64,000 nucleotides of DNA from Pseudomonas koreensis (GTDB lineage Bacteria; Pseudomonadota; Gammaproteobacteria; Pseudomonadales; Pseudomonadaceae): the NCBI RefSeq assembly GCF_024169245.1, contig NZ_JALJWP010000001.1:3473501-3537500 (forward strand). The letters run 5' to 3'. Made by a program: the position numbers and the translations under genes. Shown one piece after another: positions 44,357 to 53,339 of the stretch. The notes beneath the pieces were generated by a model. It saw nothing but the letters and a program-made list of their open reading frames with translations. It was not told the DNA's origin and made no database searches. Each line of letters begins with the position of its first letter. Positions within the stretch are counted from its first letter, which is position 1.

Positions 44357-45256
44357 ATGAACCCGTTCGAAGACATGCGTATTTTTTGCCAGGTCATGGA
44401 CTCCGGCAGCTTCACCGCTGCAGCCGATCAGTTGGGCCTGTCCAAGCAGTTCGTCAGCCGACGTTTGATGCAACTGGAAGAGCGCCTCGGTGTGCGCTTG
44501 TTGAATCGCTCGACCCGCCGCCTCGACGTCACCCCGCTGGGGCAGAGCTATTACGAATCGGCGTTGCGTTTGCTCGGAGAAGTCGAGCAGGTCGAGCAGG
44601 GCATCGCCGGCGAAACCGCCGAGCCGCGCGGCACGATCCGCCTGAGCGCGCCGCTGTCGTTTGCCGTGGCGCATCTGGGTTGTCTGTTGCCGTTATTTTT
44701 GCAGCGCTATCGCGAGGTTACTGTCGAGGTCGATTTGAGCGATCGCCCGGTCGACCTGCTCGGCGAGGGCTACGACCTGGCCCTGCGCATCGGCGTGCTG
44801 GAAGACTCGACACTGATCGCCCGACGCATTGCCAGCATCGAACGGGTCTACTGCGCCAGCCCGGCCTACCTTGCCGAACGCGGCACGCCACTCAAACCCG
44901 AAGACCTGCACAGCCACGACTGCCTGCCTTACGGCCACGGGCGCTCGGTGCAATGGCGCTTCAACGAAGCGCCGGGCAAACCGCTGCTGATCAACGTTAC
45001 CGGCCGCATGCGCGTCAACAACGGCGAACTGCTGCGGGACGCGGCGGTGCAGGGGATGGGGATTACCTACCTGCCGACCTTCATCGTCGGCGCGGCGCTG
45101 AAGGATGGGCGCCTCGTGCCGGTGCTGGATGATTTACGCCCGGAGCCACTGACCTTGTCGGCGGTATATCCGCAACATCGCCAGGCTTCGCGGCCGGTGC
45201 AGGCACTGGTGGAGTTTTTGCGTGAGCGGCTTAACCAGAGTCATGTGAATCTTTGA
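44357..45256 (+). CDS. LysR-family transcriptional regulator
   Basis: A 299-residue protein with N-terminal LysR helix-turn-helix (FEDMRIFCQVMDSGSFTAAADQLGLSKQFVSRRLMQLE, residues 4-41 by position) and an effector domain of the CrgA/DsdC-like type (GTIRLSAPLSFAVAHLG). It is divergent from the secreted esterase and probably regulates it. The ATG at 44357 has GAGAG nearby; a GTG at 44351 in frame is possible. Its last 26 bases overlap the convergent antitoxin-like gene. Confidence 0.88.
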   Translation: MNPFEDMRIFCQVMDSGSFTAAADQLGLSKQFVSRRLMQLEERLGVRLLNRSTRRLDVTPLGQSYYESALRLLGEVEQVEQGIAGETAEPRGTIRLSAPLSFAVAHLGCLLPLFLQRYREVTVEVDLSDRPVDLLGEGYDLALRIGVLEDSTLIARRIASIERVYCASPAYLAERGTPLKPEDLHSHDCLPYGHGRSVQWRFNEAPGKPLLINVTGRMRVNNGELLRDAAVQGMGITYLPTFIVGAALKDGRLVPVLDDLRPEPLTLSAVYPQHRQASRPVQALVEFLRERLNQSHVNL

Positions 45257-45494
45257 TAGTGGGACTCTCAGGGAACTGGCGCTTTTCGATTGAGCGAATG
45301 GATTCGATCAAGGCATGCATGTCCGCCATCACGTCCTCATGGGGGAGGCTCGGATGGGGATCATCTCTGGACGCCTGCACCTTGGCTCGCAACCAGCGAT
45401 CATGTCCTACAGCCTGGCCTTCGATTTCAAATCCTGAATCAACCGCGAAGATCTTGCTCTCGATAGCTGTCGTCGTTCTCTGGATGAACTGCAT
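45231..45494 (-). CDS. Orphan antitoxin-like protein (RelB/stability-determinant type)
   Basis: An 87-residue protein. The middle segment DRWLRAKVQASRDDPHPSLPHEDVMADMHALI matches the pattern (WLxAKVQxxxDDPRPxxPHDxVM) of small antitoxins usually followed by a ParE-type toxin. No toxin gene follows here; the end abuts the LysR gene on the other strand. The ATG at 45494 has GGAG upstream, and a longer start at 45530 is possible. Assignment by pattern only. Confidence 0.6.
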   Translation of the reverse strand: MQFIQRTTTAIESKIFAVDSGFEIEGQAVGHDRWLRAKVQASRDDPHPSLPHEDVMADMHALIESIRSIEKRQFPESPTIKDSHDSG

Positions 45495-45725
45495 CTTGGT
45501 CGAGCTCCATGAATATCTGTAGTTCGACAAATCCTAGACTGAGCGCTTCCGACGGCCAACCGACGGGAGATGTAGGAAAACGGTTGGGGTTCCCGAGTGC
45601 CTTCCTTTTTCTGTAGGACTCGCTGTTTCGCGCCGTGTGGCGGGCTTACAACATTGCAACAATCGCTACTCCGGGTCTGTTCTAGACTCACGCCGCTCAA
45701 TCACGAGCCTCATCCGGAGTGCGCC

Positions 45726-46523
45726 ATGGAAGTGCCCAACCCCAAAACCGCCATCGAAAGCAATCGTCAGGCGTGGAACGATTCCGCCCGTCATCATCAG
45801 GATTCACCGGACTGGCAGGTATTGCTCAGCGATGTCGTGCAGGCGGAGTTTTGCTGTCTCGATGACACCTTGCGCGGCTTGTTGGAAGTCGACGGCAAAG
45901 ACGTGATTCAACTGGGCTGCAACAACGGTCGGGAAAGCCTGTCGCTGTTTGCGCTGGGTGCGCGCAGTGTCGTCGGCGTTGATCAATCGGCAGCGTTCCT
46001 CGAGCAGGCCCGCGAGCTCAACAGCCGCTCGCCGCACACTGCTGAGTTCATCGAAAGTGATATCCACCGTCTCCCCGCGTCACTGCATAACCGATTCGAC
46101 GTCGCCCTAATCACCATCGGGGTACTCAACTGGATGCCTGACATCGGCGAATTCTTCCGTCATGTCGCGCATGTGCTGAAGCCGGACGGCAAGCTGGTGA
46201 TCTACGAAACCCATCCGTTTCTAGAGATGGTTGATCCGCAGGCTGAAGATCCTTTGCGCCTCGTCAGCTCGTATTTCCGCGCCGAGCCGTTTGTGCAGGA
46301 AGAGCCGATCGTTTATGTAGGAAAAGTCGAGCAACCGGCGGCGAAGTCGTACTGGTTCGTGCATACGCTGGGCGCGATCTTCAGCGGCGCCATTGGAGCG
46401 GGTCTGAGGATTGTGGATTTTCAGGAATATGCGCATTCGAACCGGGAAGAGGTGTATGACTGCTACCTGAACCAGCAGGCGCAGCTGCCGATGTGCTTTA
46501 CCTTGATCGCCAGCAAATCCTGA
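45726..46523 (+). CDS. Class I SAM-dependent methyltransferase
   Basis: A 265-residue enzyme with motif I VIQLGCNNGRESLSLFALGA (about 60-79), a VVGVDQS acidic loop, and the motif IV region FDVALITIGVLNWMPDIGEFF. The class I Rossmann fold is complete. The C-terminal third has a Tyr/Phe-rich part that may bind a small substrate. CGGAG precedes the ATG at 45726. Substrate unknown. Confidence 0.87.
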   Translation: MEVPNPKTAIESNRQAWNDSARHHQDSPDWQVLLSDVVQAEFCCLDDTLRGLLEVDGKDVIQLGCNNGRESLSLFALGARSVVGVDQSAAFLEQARELNSRSPHTAEFIESDIHRLPASLHNRFDVALITIGVLNWMPDIGEFFRHVAHVLKPDGKLVIYETHPFLEMVDPQAEDPLRLVSSYFRAEPFVQEEPIVYVGKVEQPAAKSYWFVHTLGAIFSGAIGAGLRIVDFQEYAHSNREEVYDCYLNQQAQLPMCFTLIASKS

Positions 46524-46545
46524 AGTCTGTCGGTGTAGCCTATGA

Positions 46546-46627
46546 CCTCTTCGCGAGCAGGCTCGCTCCCACATTGGTTTCGCGTACGGCGACTATCCAG
46601 TGTGGGAGCGAGCCTGCTCGCGATGGC
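46546..46627. repeat. REPIN downstream of the methyltransferase
   Basis: CTCTTCGCGAGCAGGCTCGC and the inverted GCGAGCCTGCTCGCGATGGC, with a 25-base centre. It separates the methyltransferase from the convergent antitoxin gene. Confidence 0.87.
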
Positions 46628-46649
46628 GGCCTTGCAACCGCTAAAAAAT

Positions 46650-46958
46650 TCAGGGAACGGCGTGATTGACTACGTGCCCCGGCTGCGCATATAGATCGAT
46701 GCCCAGTGCATGAATTACCTTCAGCACTGTGTCAAAGCGCGGCTTCGCTCCGGGAGCAAAAGCCTTGTACAAACTTTCACGACCCATGCCTGAATTCCTG
46801 GCGATCTGCGTCATTCCTCGCGCTCTTAACACGTAACCGATAGCGCGAAGGAATTCTTCGCTGTCTCCGTCTGCAAGCACCTGCGACAGGTATTCGCTGA
46901 TGGCTTCGTCACTGTCGAGCAGCGCGACCATGTCGAAATTCGTCAAAGTCTGGCTCAT
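46650..46958 (-). CDS. HigA-type antitoxin
   Basis: A 102-residue protein of the addiction-module antidote group. The helix-turn-helix is ARGMTQIARNSGMGRESLYKAF (about 46-67 by position), with LYAQPG near the C-terminus. It would neutralise the toxin encoded 2 bases upstream in the operon and repress the operon through its helix-turn-helix. Confidence 0.85.
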   Translation of the reverse strand: MSQTLTNFDMVALLDSDEAISEYLSQVLADGDSEEFLRAIGYVLRARGMTQIARNSGMGRESLYKAFAPGAKPRFDTVLKVIHALGIDLYAQPGHVVNHAVP

Positions 46959-46960
46959 GG

Positions 46961-47254
46961 TTAAACCTCCTTTGCCATTTTTTGTGCGCGTCGGATGTCT
47001 GCGCTTTGTGAGGATTTGTCGCCTCCGGCCAGCAGAATGATTACTGCGCCATTGCGGATTGTGAAATACACCCGGTAGCCCGCGCCAACATCCAGACGCA
47101 TCTCAGAGACTCCATCGCCCACCGATTTGGCGTCGCCGAGATTACCTGTTGACGCCCGATCAATACGCCGGGCGATAGCCACTTTGGCGCGCAAGTCTCT
47201 AATCGAACGGTGCCAAGCCTGGAATATTGCGGTTTGCTGGATAAGATAAGTCAT
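46961..47254 (-). CDS. HigB/RelE-type toxin
   Basis: A 97-residue basic protein of the addiction-module killer group. WHRSIRDLRAKVAIARRI forms the first helices, followed by GDGVSEMRLDVGAGYRVYFT, the core strands that carry the mRNA-interference active site. The toxin gene precedes the antitoxin, as in HigBA rather than RelBE. A palindrome just upstream (47264-47279) is the likely operator. Confidence 0.87.
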   Translation of the reverse strand: MTYLIQQTAIFQAWHRSIRDLRAKVAIARRIDRASTGNLGDAKSVGDGVSEMRLDVGAGYRVYFTIRNGAVIILLAGGDKSSQSADIRRAQKMAKEV

Positions 47255-47263
47255 TAGTCGACT

Positions 47264-47279
47264 GTATCCAAGTGGATAC
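47264..47279. promoter_or_regulatory. Toxin-antitoxin operator
   Basis: GTATCC-AAGT-GGATAC, a perfect 6+6 inverted repeat ten bases upstream of the toxin ATG. It is placed to allow repression by the antitoxin and covers the region where a ribosome site would be. Confidence 0.6.
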
Positions 47280-47377
47280 GGACAAACAGTCGGCCAAGTC
47301 TTTTCCGAATATTGGAAGTGTCGTCACAGTTTGTAGGCAACCAGCCAATCGATTGTGAGAGCTGCGTGTGCGCCTGG

Positions 47378-47450
47378 CCTCTTTGCGAGCAGGCTCGCTC
47401 CCACAGGGAAACGCATTCCCGGTAGGAGCGAGTCTGCTCGCGAAGACGGC
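47378..47450. repeat. REPIN downstream of the exopolysaccharide operon
   Basis: CTTTGCGAGCAGGCTCGCTC and the inverted TAGGAGCGAGTCTGCTCGCG. It lies between the toxin promoter and the end of the exopolysaccharide operon and may stop read-through. Confidence 0.85.
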
Positions 47451-47480
47451 ATCAAAACCGCCGCAAATATCCAGAGCGGA

Positions 47481-48173
47481 TCAAGCCTGTGCCGGCGCAC
47501 TGACCACCGGTCTTTCCGGCTTGCGCAGTGCCTCCAGCCTTGACTCGCTGTAGCGCGTTTCGCGGAAGAAGCGCCAGTGGCCGAACAGGTCGTAAACATG
47601 GGTGATCCGCCCTTGTTCCTTATAGCCCAGGCGCACATGCATCTTCAGGGCCGGGATATTGGCGTTGTCGCAGATATCCACCACTTTTTTGAAGCCTCGG
47701 GCAGACATGACTTGCCAAAGTGCGGTCTGGGCATCGACGGTCAGGCTGCTGCCGAAATAGTGTCGGGTGATTTCGGCACCGAACTGGAAGTATTCCCCCG
47801 GCTGGACCGTAAACGTGTAGCGGTAGAAGTGTCGATCGTAATAGTCGCGAGTGCTGGCCCAGACAAACCCGACGGTGTGACCTTCCTGATCCAGGTACAT
47901 GTGCCCGGTGTGCCCTTCAGCGGCCAGCTCGGCCATGGTCTGCACACGGTCACCAAAGTACTTGCTGAAAGCCTTGGCGTTGTCCTCGGTGATGTCGACT
48001 CTGAGTAAACCTTCACAGGGACGCAGTTTGTTCGGCGCGATCGGCGTGACCAGATCGCGCTCCATCCACAGCAATTCACGGTGAGCGAAGACATAACGTT
48101 TGCCGAAAGCGCCAAGGGTGCGGCGCAGGCCTTTTTGTTTGATGCGCAGAAGCAGTTTGTCGATGACGTTCAT
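47481..48173 (-). CDS. GNAT-type acetyltransferase, exopolysaccharide operon
   Basis: A 230-residue protein, closely paralogous to the one at 49365-50054. The C-terminal GNAT core contains the NIPALKMHVRLGYKEQGRI strand-helix that holds acetyl-CoA, and the N-terminus begins with a basic helix KLLLRIKQKGLRRTL. It would acylate a sugar or lipid precursor of the polysaccharide. It overlaps the preceding gene by 4 bases. Its substrate is inferred from context only. Confidence 0.72.
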   Translation of the reverse strand: MNVIDKLLLRIKQKGLRRTLGAFGKRYVFAHRELLWMERDLVTPIAPNKLRPCEGLLRVDITEDNAKAFSKYFGDRVQTMAELAAEGHTGHMYLDQEGHTVGFVWASTRDYYDRHFYRYTFTVQPGEYFQFGAEITRHYFGSSLTVDAQTALWQVMSARGFKKVVDICDNANIPALKMHVRLGYKEQGRITHVYDLFGHWRFFRETRYSESRLEALRKPERPVVSAPAQA

Positions 48174-49360
48174 GATGCTCTCCGAGGCGCTAGCCCAGGT
48201 GTGGTGGATGATGTTGCCGGTTGTATTGCGGATGTATTTGCCGCTGTCGGCCTGCCGGCACGCTGTGCGCGCCATTTTTGCAGGGCCGGTTTGACGCAGT
48301 ACCAAAGACGCAGCCCCAGGCCGAGCAGCAGGCCGCTGGGGCGCCATGAATAGAAGCTCCAGCGCCAGTGTTCCAGTTGCCCGGTCATGCGCTCGTGCAG
48401 TTGATGGCTGGAGTTTTCCAGGCTGACCCGCGAGGCATCAATCCAGTGCCATTGCTCGTCCAGGCCCCAGCGGATCCATTCCTCCAGCAGTACGCGGCCG
48501 CTGCCCAGATCGGCATGCTGCGGCAGAAATGCAAGGTTGTAGTCGTAGAGTCGGCCCTGCTCGAGCAGGCCCAGCCGATAGCTGATGCAGCGGCCGTTCA
48601 GCTCCAGCATCACCACGCGCACCAGGCCTTGGCCGGCGAGGGCGGTGAAGGCGCGTTCGATCCATTGGCGGCTGTGGGGTGTGGCGAAAATTCCCACGCC
48701 TTCATCACCTTTCCAGCTCAGCGCTTCGACTTCGCTGATGGTCTGCAACACGGCGCCCATGCTCAGCGCATCCGGGGTGATCCGGCGTATTTGCGCACCG
48801 CATGCGACAATCCGTTTACGCGCCCGACGCAGTTTGTAGCGCGGGTCGCCGGTGACTTCCTGGCGGTCGGCGTCGCTGATCAGATGCACCGGCACCCGGC
48901 AACTCAGGCGTCGCTCAGCCGTGGAACTGCGCGCCATCCATTCGGTGAGCGCACTCTCTTCGCCGGCAGGTTCCGACAGTTCGTTGAGTTGCAGCAGCGC
49001 ATGGGGCAGGCGCTCACGGATCAGCAGCAGCGCCTTGTGCATGTCTTCACTGCCGAGCAGTGACAGCAAGGCCAGCCGATCGGCCAGCGGATAACCCAAG
49101 TGATGCAAAACCCGAAACTTGAGACCGGCGAAGCGTTCGCGGCTGGCCACCAATGGCAGGCACAAACGCAATGCCTCTGCTTCCCAGCCGAGCAATATGT
49201 GCAGATGCTGATTCTCGCCCAGCGCCTGTTCCGCCGCGCACAACCAGCCAAGATTGTTGAACGGCGTGTGGTCGGCCACGCGCAGGCGCAGTGCCTCACA
49301 GGCCTCTGCCGGGAAGTCGGCCGCGCACAGGGATGTGCGCCATTCGAATCGCATCGCCAT
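48170..49360 (-). CDS. FemAB/CelD-type acetyltransferase-fold protein
   Basis: A 396-residue protein of the Acetyltransf_6 (CelD/FemAB) type, with a C-terminal GNAT-like domain (RRARKRIVACGAQIRRI, ALAGQGLVRVVMLELNGRC, LYDYNLAFLPQHADLGSGRVLLEEWIRWG). The last part has a hydrophobic stretch (about 340-360) and a Ser/Thr/Pro-rich tail. Such proteins are frequent in polysaccharide clusters, where they modify sugars with acyl or amino-acid groups. ATG 49360 (MAMRF) is chosen; 49354 is possible. It overlaps the next gene by 4 bases. Confidence 0.72.
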   Translation of the reverse strand: MAMRFEWRTSLCAADFPAEACEALRLRVADHTPFNNLGWLCAAEQALGENQHLHILLGWEAEALRLCLPLVASRERFAGLKFRVLHHLGYPLADRLALLSLLGSEDMHKALLLIRERLPHALLQLNELSEPAGEESALTEWMARSSTAERRLSCRVPVHLISDADRQEVTGDPRYKLRRARKRIVACGAQIRRITPDALSMGAVLQTISEVEALSWKGDEGVGIFATPHSRQWIERAFTALAGQGLVRVVMLELNGRCISYRLGLLEQGRLYDYNLAFLPQHADLGSGRVLLEEWIRWGLDEQWHWIDASRVSLENSSHQLHERMTGQLEHWRWSFYSWRPSGLLLGLGLRLWYCVKPALQKWRAQRAGRPTAANTSAIQPATSSTTPGLAPRRAS

Positions 49361-49364
49361 AGGT

Positions 49365-50054
49365 TCAGGCCGCCGTTGCTGGGACAGGTGGACGGGAAGT
49401 TTTGCGCAGCGCTGCCAGGCGCGAACCGCTGTAACGGGTTTCGCGGTAGAAGCGCCAGCGGCCAAACAGCGTGTAGATATGGGTGATCCGCTGTTGTTCG
49501 GTATAGCCCATGCGCAGGTGCAGCTTGAGCGCCGGGATGTTGCTGGAGTCACAGACATCGACCACTTTGCTGCAGCCTTGCACGGCCATGGCTTTCCACA
49601 GGCGCACTTGCACATCGACTGACAATTCTGTGCCCCAATAGGCGCGGGCCATTTCGCCACCGAACTCGAAGAACTCGCCGGGTTTCACCGGGAACCGGCA
49701 ACCGTAGTAATGCCGATCAAAATAATCGCGCGGCGTGCCCCAGATAAACGCCACGGCATCGCCATGCTCATCGACATGCATGTGCCCGGTGTGACCTTCA
49801 TTGGCCAGCTCGGCCATGACGCCGACACGGTCGCCGAAGTAACGGGTGAAGGCGCTGGCGTTGTCTGCGGTGATCTTCATTACGCGCAGTGGCGGGTACG
49901 GTTTGAGGTTGTGCGGCGGCACGGGGCTGACCAGATCCCGCTCCATCCACAGCAATTGCCGATGGGAAAAAATGTACATTGTGCGGATCTTCGCCAAGGT
50001 CGCTCGCAGGCCTTTGCGGCGGATATGTCCGCTGAGTTTTTGCAAAATATCCAT
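49365..50054 (-). CDS. GNAT-type acetyltransferase, exopolysaccharide operon
   Basis: A 229-residue paralogue of the 47481-48173 protein. They share the MERDLV segment, the KYFGDRV/RYFGDRV segment, AELANEGHTGHM, DICD/DVCD, NIPALK and RETRYS patterns along their entire length, so they arose by duplication with the FemAB-like gene between them. The SD AGGAGAAGAG precedes the ATG. They probably act on different positions or acceptors. Confidence 0.72.
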   Translation of the reverse strand: MDILQKLSGHIRRKGLRATLAKIRTMYIFSHRQLLWMERDLVSPVPPHNLKPYPPLRVMKITADNASAFTRYFGDRVGVMAELANEGHTGHMHVDEHGDAVAFIWGTPRDYFDRHYYGCRFPVKPGEFFEFGGEMARAYWGTELSVDVQVRLWKAMAVQGCSKVVDVCDSSNIPALKLHLRMGYTEQQRITHIYTLFGRWRFYRETRYSGSRLAALRKTSRPPVPATAA

Positions 50055-50115
50055 GGTCTCTTCTCCTGATGAAGGTGCCGCGCGCAGCATGACGCTCGCA
50101 GGGCAGAAGGGCGGT

Positions 50116-52035
50116 TCATGAAGCGTTCCAGTTCAGGGCAAACAGGGTTTGCCCGGGTAATTCGAAACGCACGCGCCCGTTTTCGCAGGCAAACGGTGCG
50201 TCACGGGCGCGATTGTCAGCGCCGAAGAAATGCAGGGCGCCGTGGTTGAGCGGGCACTTGGCGCCGCTCAGATCAACGCGTTGCAGACGTGTGCCTTTGT
50301 TCACCCCGAGCACAGTGCGCTGCTCGTCACCGGCCATCGCCAGCACATCCACTTCGAAAGCGTCGTTATCCAGTTGCAGCACGTGCGGCAGCCAATGCCG
50401 GGCGATGAATTGCTGGGCCAGGCCCACCGGTTTCAGCTCGAAGCGATCGCCGCCCAGCACGCGCACCATGCCCTTGGCGTAGGGCGGCTCGTCGGCTGCC
50501 TGAAACCAGTTGAGCATGCTCAGCAAGCCGTCCTGAGAAGCATTGATGACCACTGAGGCCCACCACAGCGCGGCGTAGTGAGTTTCCTGGTCGTACGGGC
50601 TCAGGCTTGAACCGCTGGACAGGTTGGTCTGATCCAGCAACAAGGCTTTGCGCGGCTGGCCGTTGGCGCCGAGCCCTACGAGTTCCGCGGCGCGGCGCAC
50701 GCTGTCGCGGTAGACGCGGGTGGCGAGCAGGTCGCGGATCATCCATTCGTGCCAGGCCAACGCGTCGATCTGCTCGGGCGATTCACTGAGCAGACGCCGT
50801 GCCCAATCGATCCCGCGTTTGCCTGCGGCGTTATTGGCGAACGGGCCGTTGACCAGGCGCGAACTGGCCGGCATGGCGATGCGCACGCCGGCCTTGGCAT
50901 TGGCCGGATCGCTGCGTACCTGGCGGGCCATGCTGACAAAAATCGCCTGGTAATCCTCGTAGCTCGAATAGTTGAGGTTCGGCTCGTCGGCGAAGCCGAT
51001 GTAATGCGTGCCTTGATCCCCCAGTGTGCGAGTGCTGGCGAGCCAGGCATCGAGGCCGTTGCTGCTTTGTACGTCGGCGCGCAGATTGGCCTGACGCCCG
51101 GTCCCGGCGAGCAGAGTGATGTCCTGGCGGATGCCGAAGCGCGTCTGATAGAGCTGACGCACCGGGTCTTCGAAACGGGCATTTTTCGCGCTGACGTCAA
51201 CGTAGCTGTAATAACTCGCCGCGCCCGGTTTCAACGCATCCAGTGCGGCATGACTGCTCGCGGGCGGCATCAGATTGGGCAGCGCAATGCCCAGATCCGG
51301 AGTGCGCCCGAGCACCTTGTCGTGCAGGGTCAGGTGTACCTCACCCGACTCTTCACGCACTGGCTGCAGCTGCTGCGGATTCTGCGCGAACAGGTTGGCC
51401 GTGCCGTCGAGCCAGAACGCCGCTTTGCCGCTGCCCTGCAGGCGCAAGCGCCAGACCTGAGGCCGGTCGCTGACCGGCAAGGCCACTTGATCGAATTGCC
51501 AATAGGCGCGGTAGGGCTTGAGGGCCAGCGACAGCTGTTGTCCATCGTCCACACGCTGTGCTTGCAGTGCGTTGACGCCGCCATGGTATTTGCCGTTCAG
51601 CACCGCATGCTCTCCCGGTGCGACCTGAAAAAACAGCTCATCGCCCTTACGGCTTTCGACACTGAAATGCACCTTGGCCGGACTGAACAGCGCCACGGTT
51701 TTATCGTCATGCTGGACGCGGTAACTGCGGAAGCTGTAGCCGGGAATCTCCAGGCGATAACCGGCAGTTCCCGGCAGCAGCGGCCAGCTTTGCGTACCGC
51801 GGACTTCACTGGCCTTGATGAATCGGTCACCTTGCAAGCGGCCATGGCCGTCGAGCAGATAGATATGCTCTTCATTGGCCTCGGCCTGCCACGCCGGCAC
51901 CCAGCGCACGGTGACGGTATCCGGGCGATCGGCTTGCAGATACAGGCTGCCGTCGCGGATGTCGCCCCACTGCATGGGCGCAGCGAAGGCGTTCAGCGTC
52001 ATGCCGAGTCCGCACAGCAGGGCCAGGCGCTTCAT
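50116..52035 (-). CDS. Secreted glycosidase-like protein of the exopolysaccharide operon
   Basis: A 639-residue protein with a signal peptide (MKRLALLCGLGMTLNAFA, about 18 residues). An N-terminal beta-rich region is followed by a (beta/alpha)8-like segment with GTHYIGFADEPNLNYSSYED and IDALAWHEWMIRD (roughly 315-410), whose acidic residues recall the paired glutamates of clan GH-A hydrolases. A C-terminal beta-domain ends the protein. It could trim or cleave the polymer in the periplasm. The exact family cannot be decided from the sequence alone. It overlaps the flippase stop by 4 bases. Confidence 0.65.
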   Translation of the reverse strand: MKRLALLCGLGMTLNAFAAPMQWGDIRDGSLYLQADRPDTVTVRWVPAWQAEANEEHIYLLDGHGRLQGDRFIKASEVRGTQSWPLLPGTAGYRLEIPGYSFRSYRVQHDDKTVALFSPAKVHFSVESRKGDELFFQVAPGEHAVLNGKYHGGVNALQAQRVDDGQQLSLALKPYRAYWQFDQVALPVSDRPQVWRLRLQGSGKAAFWLDGTANLFAQNPQQLQPVREESGEVHLTLHDKVLGRTPDLGIALPNLMPPASSHAALDALKPGAASYYSYVDVSAKNARFEDPVRQLYQTRFGIRQDITLLAGTGRQANLRADVQSSNGLDAWLASTRTLGDQGTHYIGFADEPNLNYSSYEDYQAIFVSMARQVRSDPANAKAGVRIAMPASSRLVNGPFANNAAGKRGIDWARRLLSESPEQIDALAWHEWMIRDLLATRVYRDSVRRAAELVGLGANGQPRKALLLDQTNLSSGSSLSPYDQETHYAALWWASVVINASQDGLLSMLNWFQAADEPPYAKGMVRVLGGDRFELKPVGLAQQFIARHWLPHVLQLDNDAFEVDVLAMAGDEQRTVLGVNKGTRLQRVDLSGAKCPLNHGALHFFGADNRARDAPFACENGRVRFELPGQTLFALNWNAS

Positions 52036-53339
52036 GCGGCTTTCCTGCGGTGCAGCATCAGCCACATCGGGCTGAGATCACCGGGCAGAATGAACAGCGT
52101 GTGCCAGAACGGTACGCCGCTGAGTCTGCAATAAAGCACCAGCATTGCCAGGGTTACGGCCAGATAGGCAATCGAGGACGCCGCTGCTGCGCCGACGATG
52201 CCGTAGCTCGGGATCAGCAGCAGGTTCAGGGCCAGATTGAGCAACGCCCCCACCCCCATCATCAGCGAGACGGTGGCAGGGCGATTCTTGCCGATCAGGT
52301 CCAGGCGCAGAATGCTTGCGTAGCACAGGCCCAACAGCCCCGGCAGCAAAGCCAGCAGCGCCGGGTACGCCGGTTGGTAGGCGACGCCGAACAGGGTGAC
52401 GATCAGCCATTCGCCGATCAGCGCCATGCTGACGCAGGCGCCGAGCATCACTGTGGCGGTCAGGCGCAGCGCCAGCGGCGTGACCTTGTCCATGCCCTTG
52501 TCCTGTTGCAGCAGACGCTTCATCAGCGGTGTGGTGACCGCTTCCGGGACGATCAGCAGCAGTTCGGCGGCGGCGCTGGCCATGGCGTAGTGGCCGAGCG
52601 CACTGCTGCCGAGCAGGGCGCCGATGAACAGGTAATCGGAGCGCAGAATGACCTGTTGGAACAGCAGGTCCGGATGGCTGCGCGCGCTGAATTTCAGCAA
52701 CTCCTTCTGGCTCGCACGGTCCCATTGCAGTTGCAGCGGCTGTGCGCGTTTGAGCCACATCCAGCCCACCAGTACCACCAGGCTGATACCGGCCAGCCAA
52801 CTGATCAGTGCCGCTTCGAGTGCCGCCTCTTTCCACATCCAGAACAGCGCCACAAACAGCAGCAGCGGCGCCAGCGATTCGACCAGACGCAAGACATTGA
52901 AAGCGACTACGCCACCCGACGCGTTGTGCAAGGTCAGCAGGCCGCTTTTGAGCACGGTCAGCGGTACCGCCAGCAACAACAGCCAGGCCAGCAGACCGAG
53001 CTGCATCGTGACATCGAGTTCGCTGCCGAATTCTCGCGCCAGCGCCACCACCAGCAACGTCAGCAGCCCGGCCAGCAGACAGCCGAACACCAACACCTGA
53101 GCGAGCAACAGCCCCATCGGCCGCTGGTTGGCCGCTTGATAACCGACTGCCGAATTCAAGCCGCCGCTGGTGGCCGCACTGATCAGATCCGGCAGGGTGC
53201 TGAGCAGGGCGAACAAGCCGCGTTCGCTCGGCCCGAGAATCCGCGCCAGCAACACATTGCGCAGCAGGCGCAGAGCGATCATCGCCAGTTTGGTGCCCAT
53301 GCTCAGGGCCAGATGCCGGATGTAGCTGCCGCGACTCAT
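52032..53339 (-). CDS. Wzx-type polysaccharide flippase
   Basis: A 435-residue membrane protein of the MATE/PST superfamily with about 12 to 14 hydrophobic segments. The N-terminal RNVLLARILGPSERGLFALLSTLPDLISAA region is typical of lipid-linked oligosaccharide flippases. It would move the undecaprenyl-linked repeat unit across the inner membrane. It overlaps the deacetylase gene by 4 bases. Confidence 0.85.
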   Translation of the reverse strand: MSRGSYIRHLALSMGTKLAMIALRLLRNVLLARILGPSERGLFALLSTLPDLISAATSGGLNSAVGYQAANQRPMGLLLAQVLVFGCLLAGLLTLLVVALAREFGSELDVTMQLGLLAWLLLLAVPLTVLKSGLLTLHNASGGVVAFNVLRLVESLAPLLLFVALFWMWKEAALEAALISWLAGISLVVLVGWMWLKRAQPLQLQWDRASQKELLKFSARSHPDLLFQQVILRSDYLFIGALLGSSALGHYAMASAAAELLLIVPEAVTTPLMKRLLQQDKGMDKVTPLALRLTATVMLGACVSMALIGEWLIVTLFGVAYQPAYPALLALLPGLLGLCYASILRLDLIGKNRPATVSLMMGVGALLNLALNLLLIPSYGIVGAAAASSIAYLAVTLAMLVLYCRLSGVPFWHTLFILPGDLSPMWLMLHRRKAA

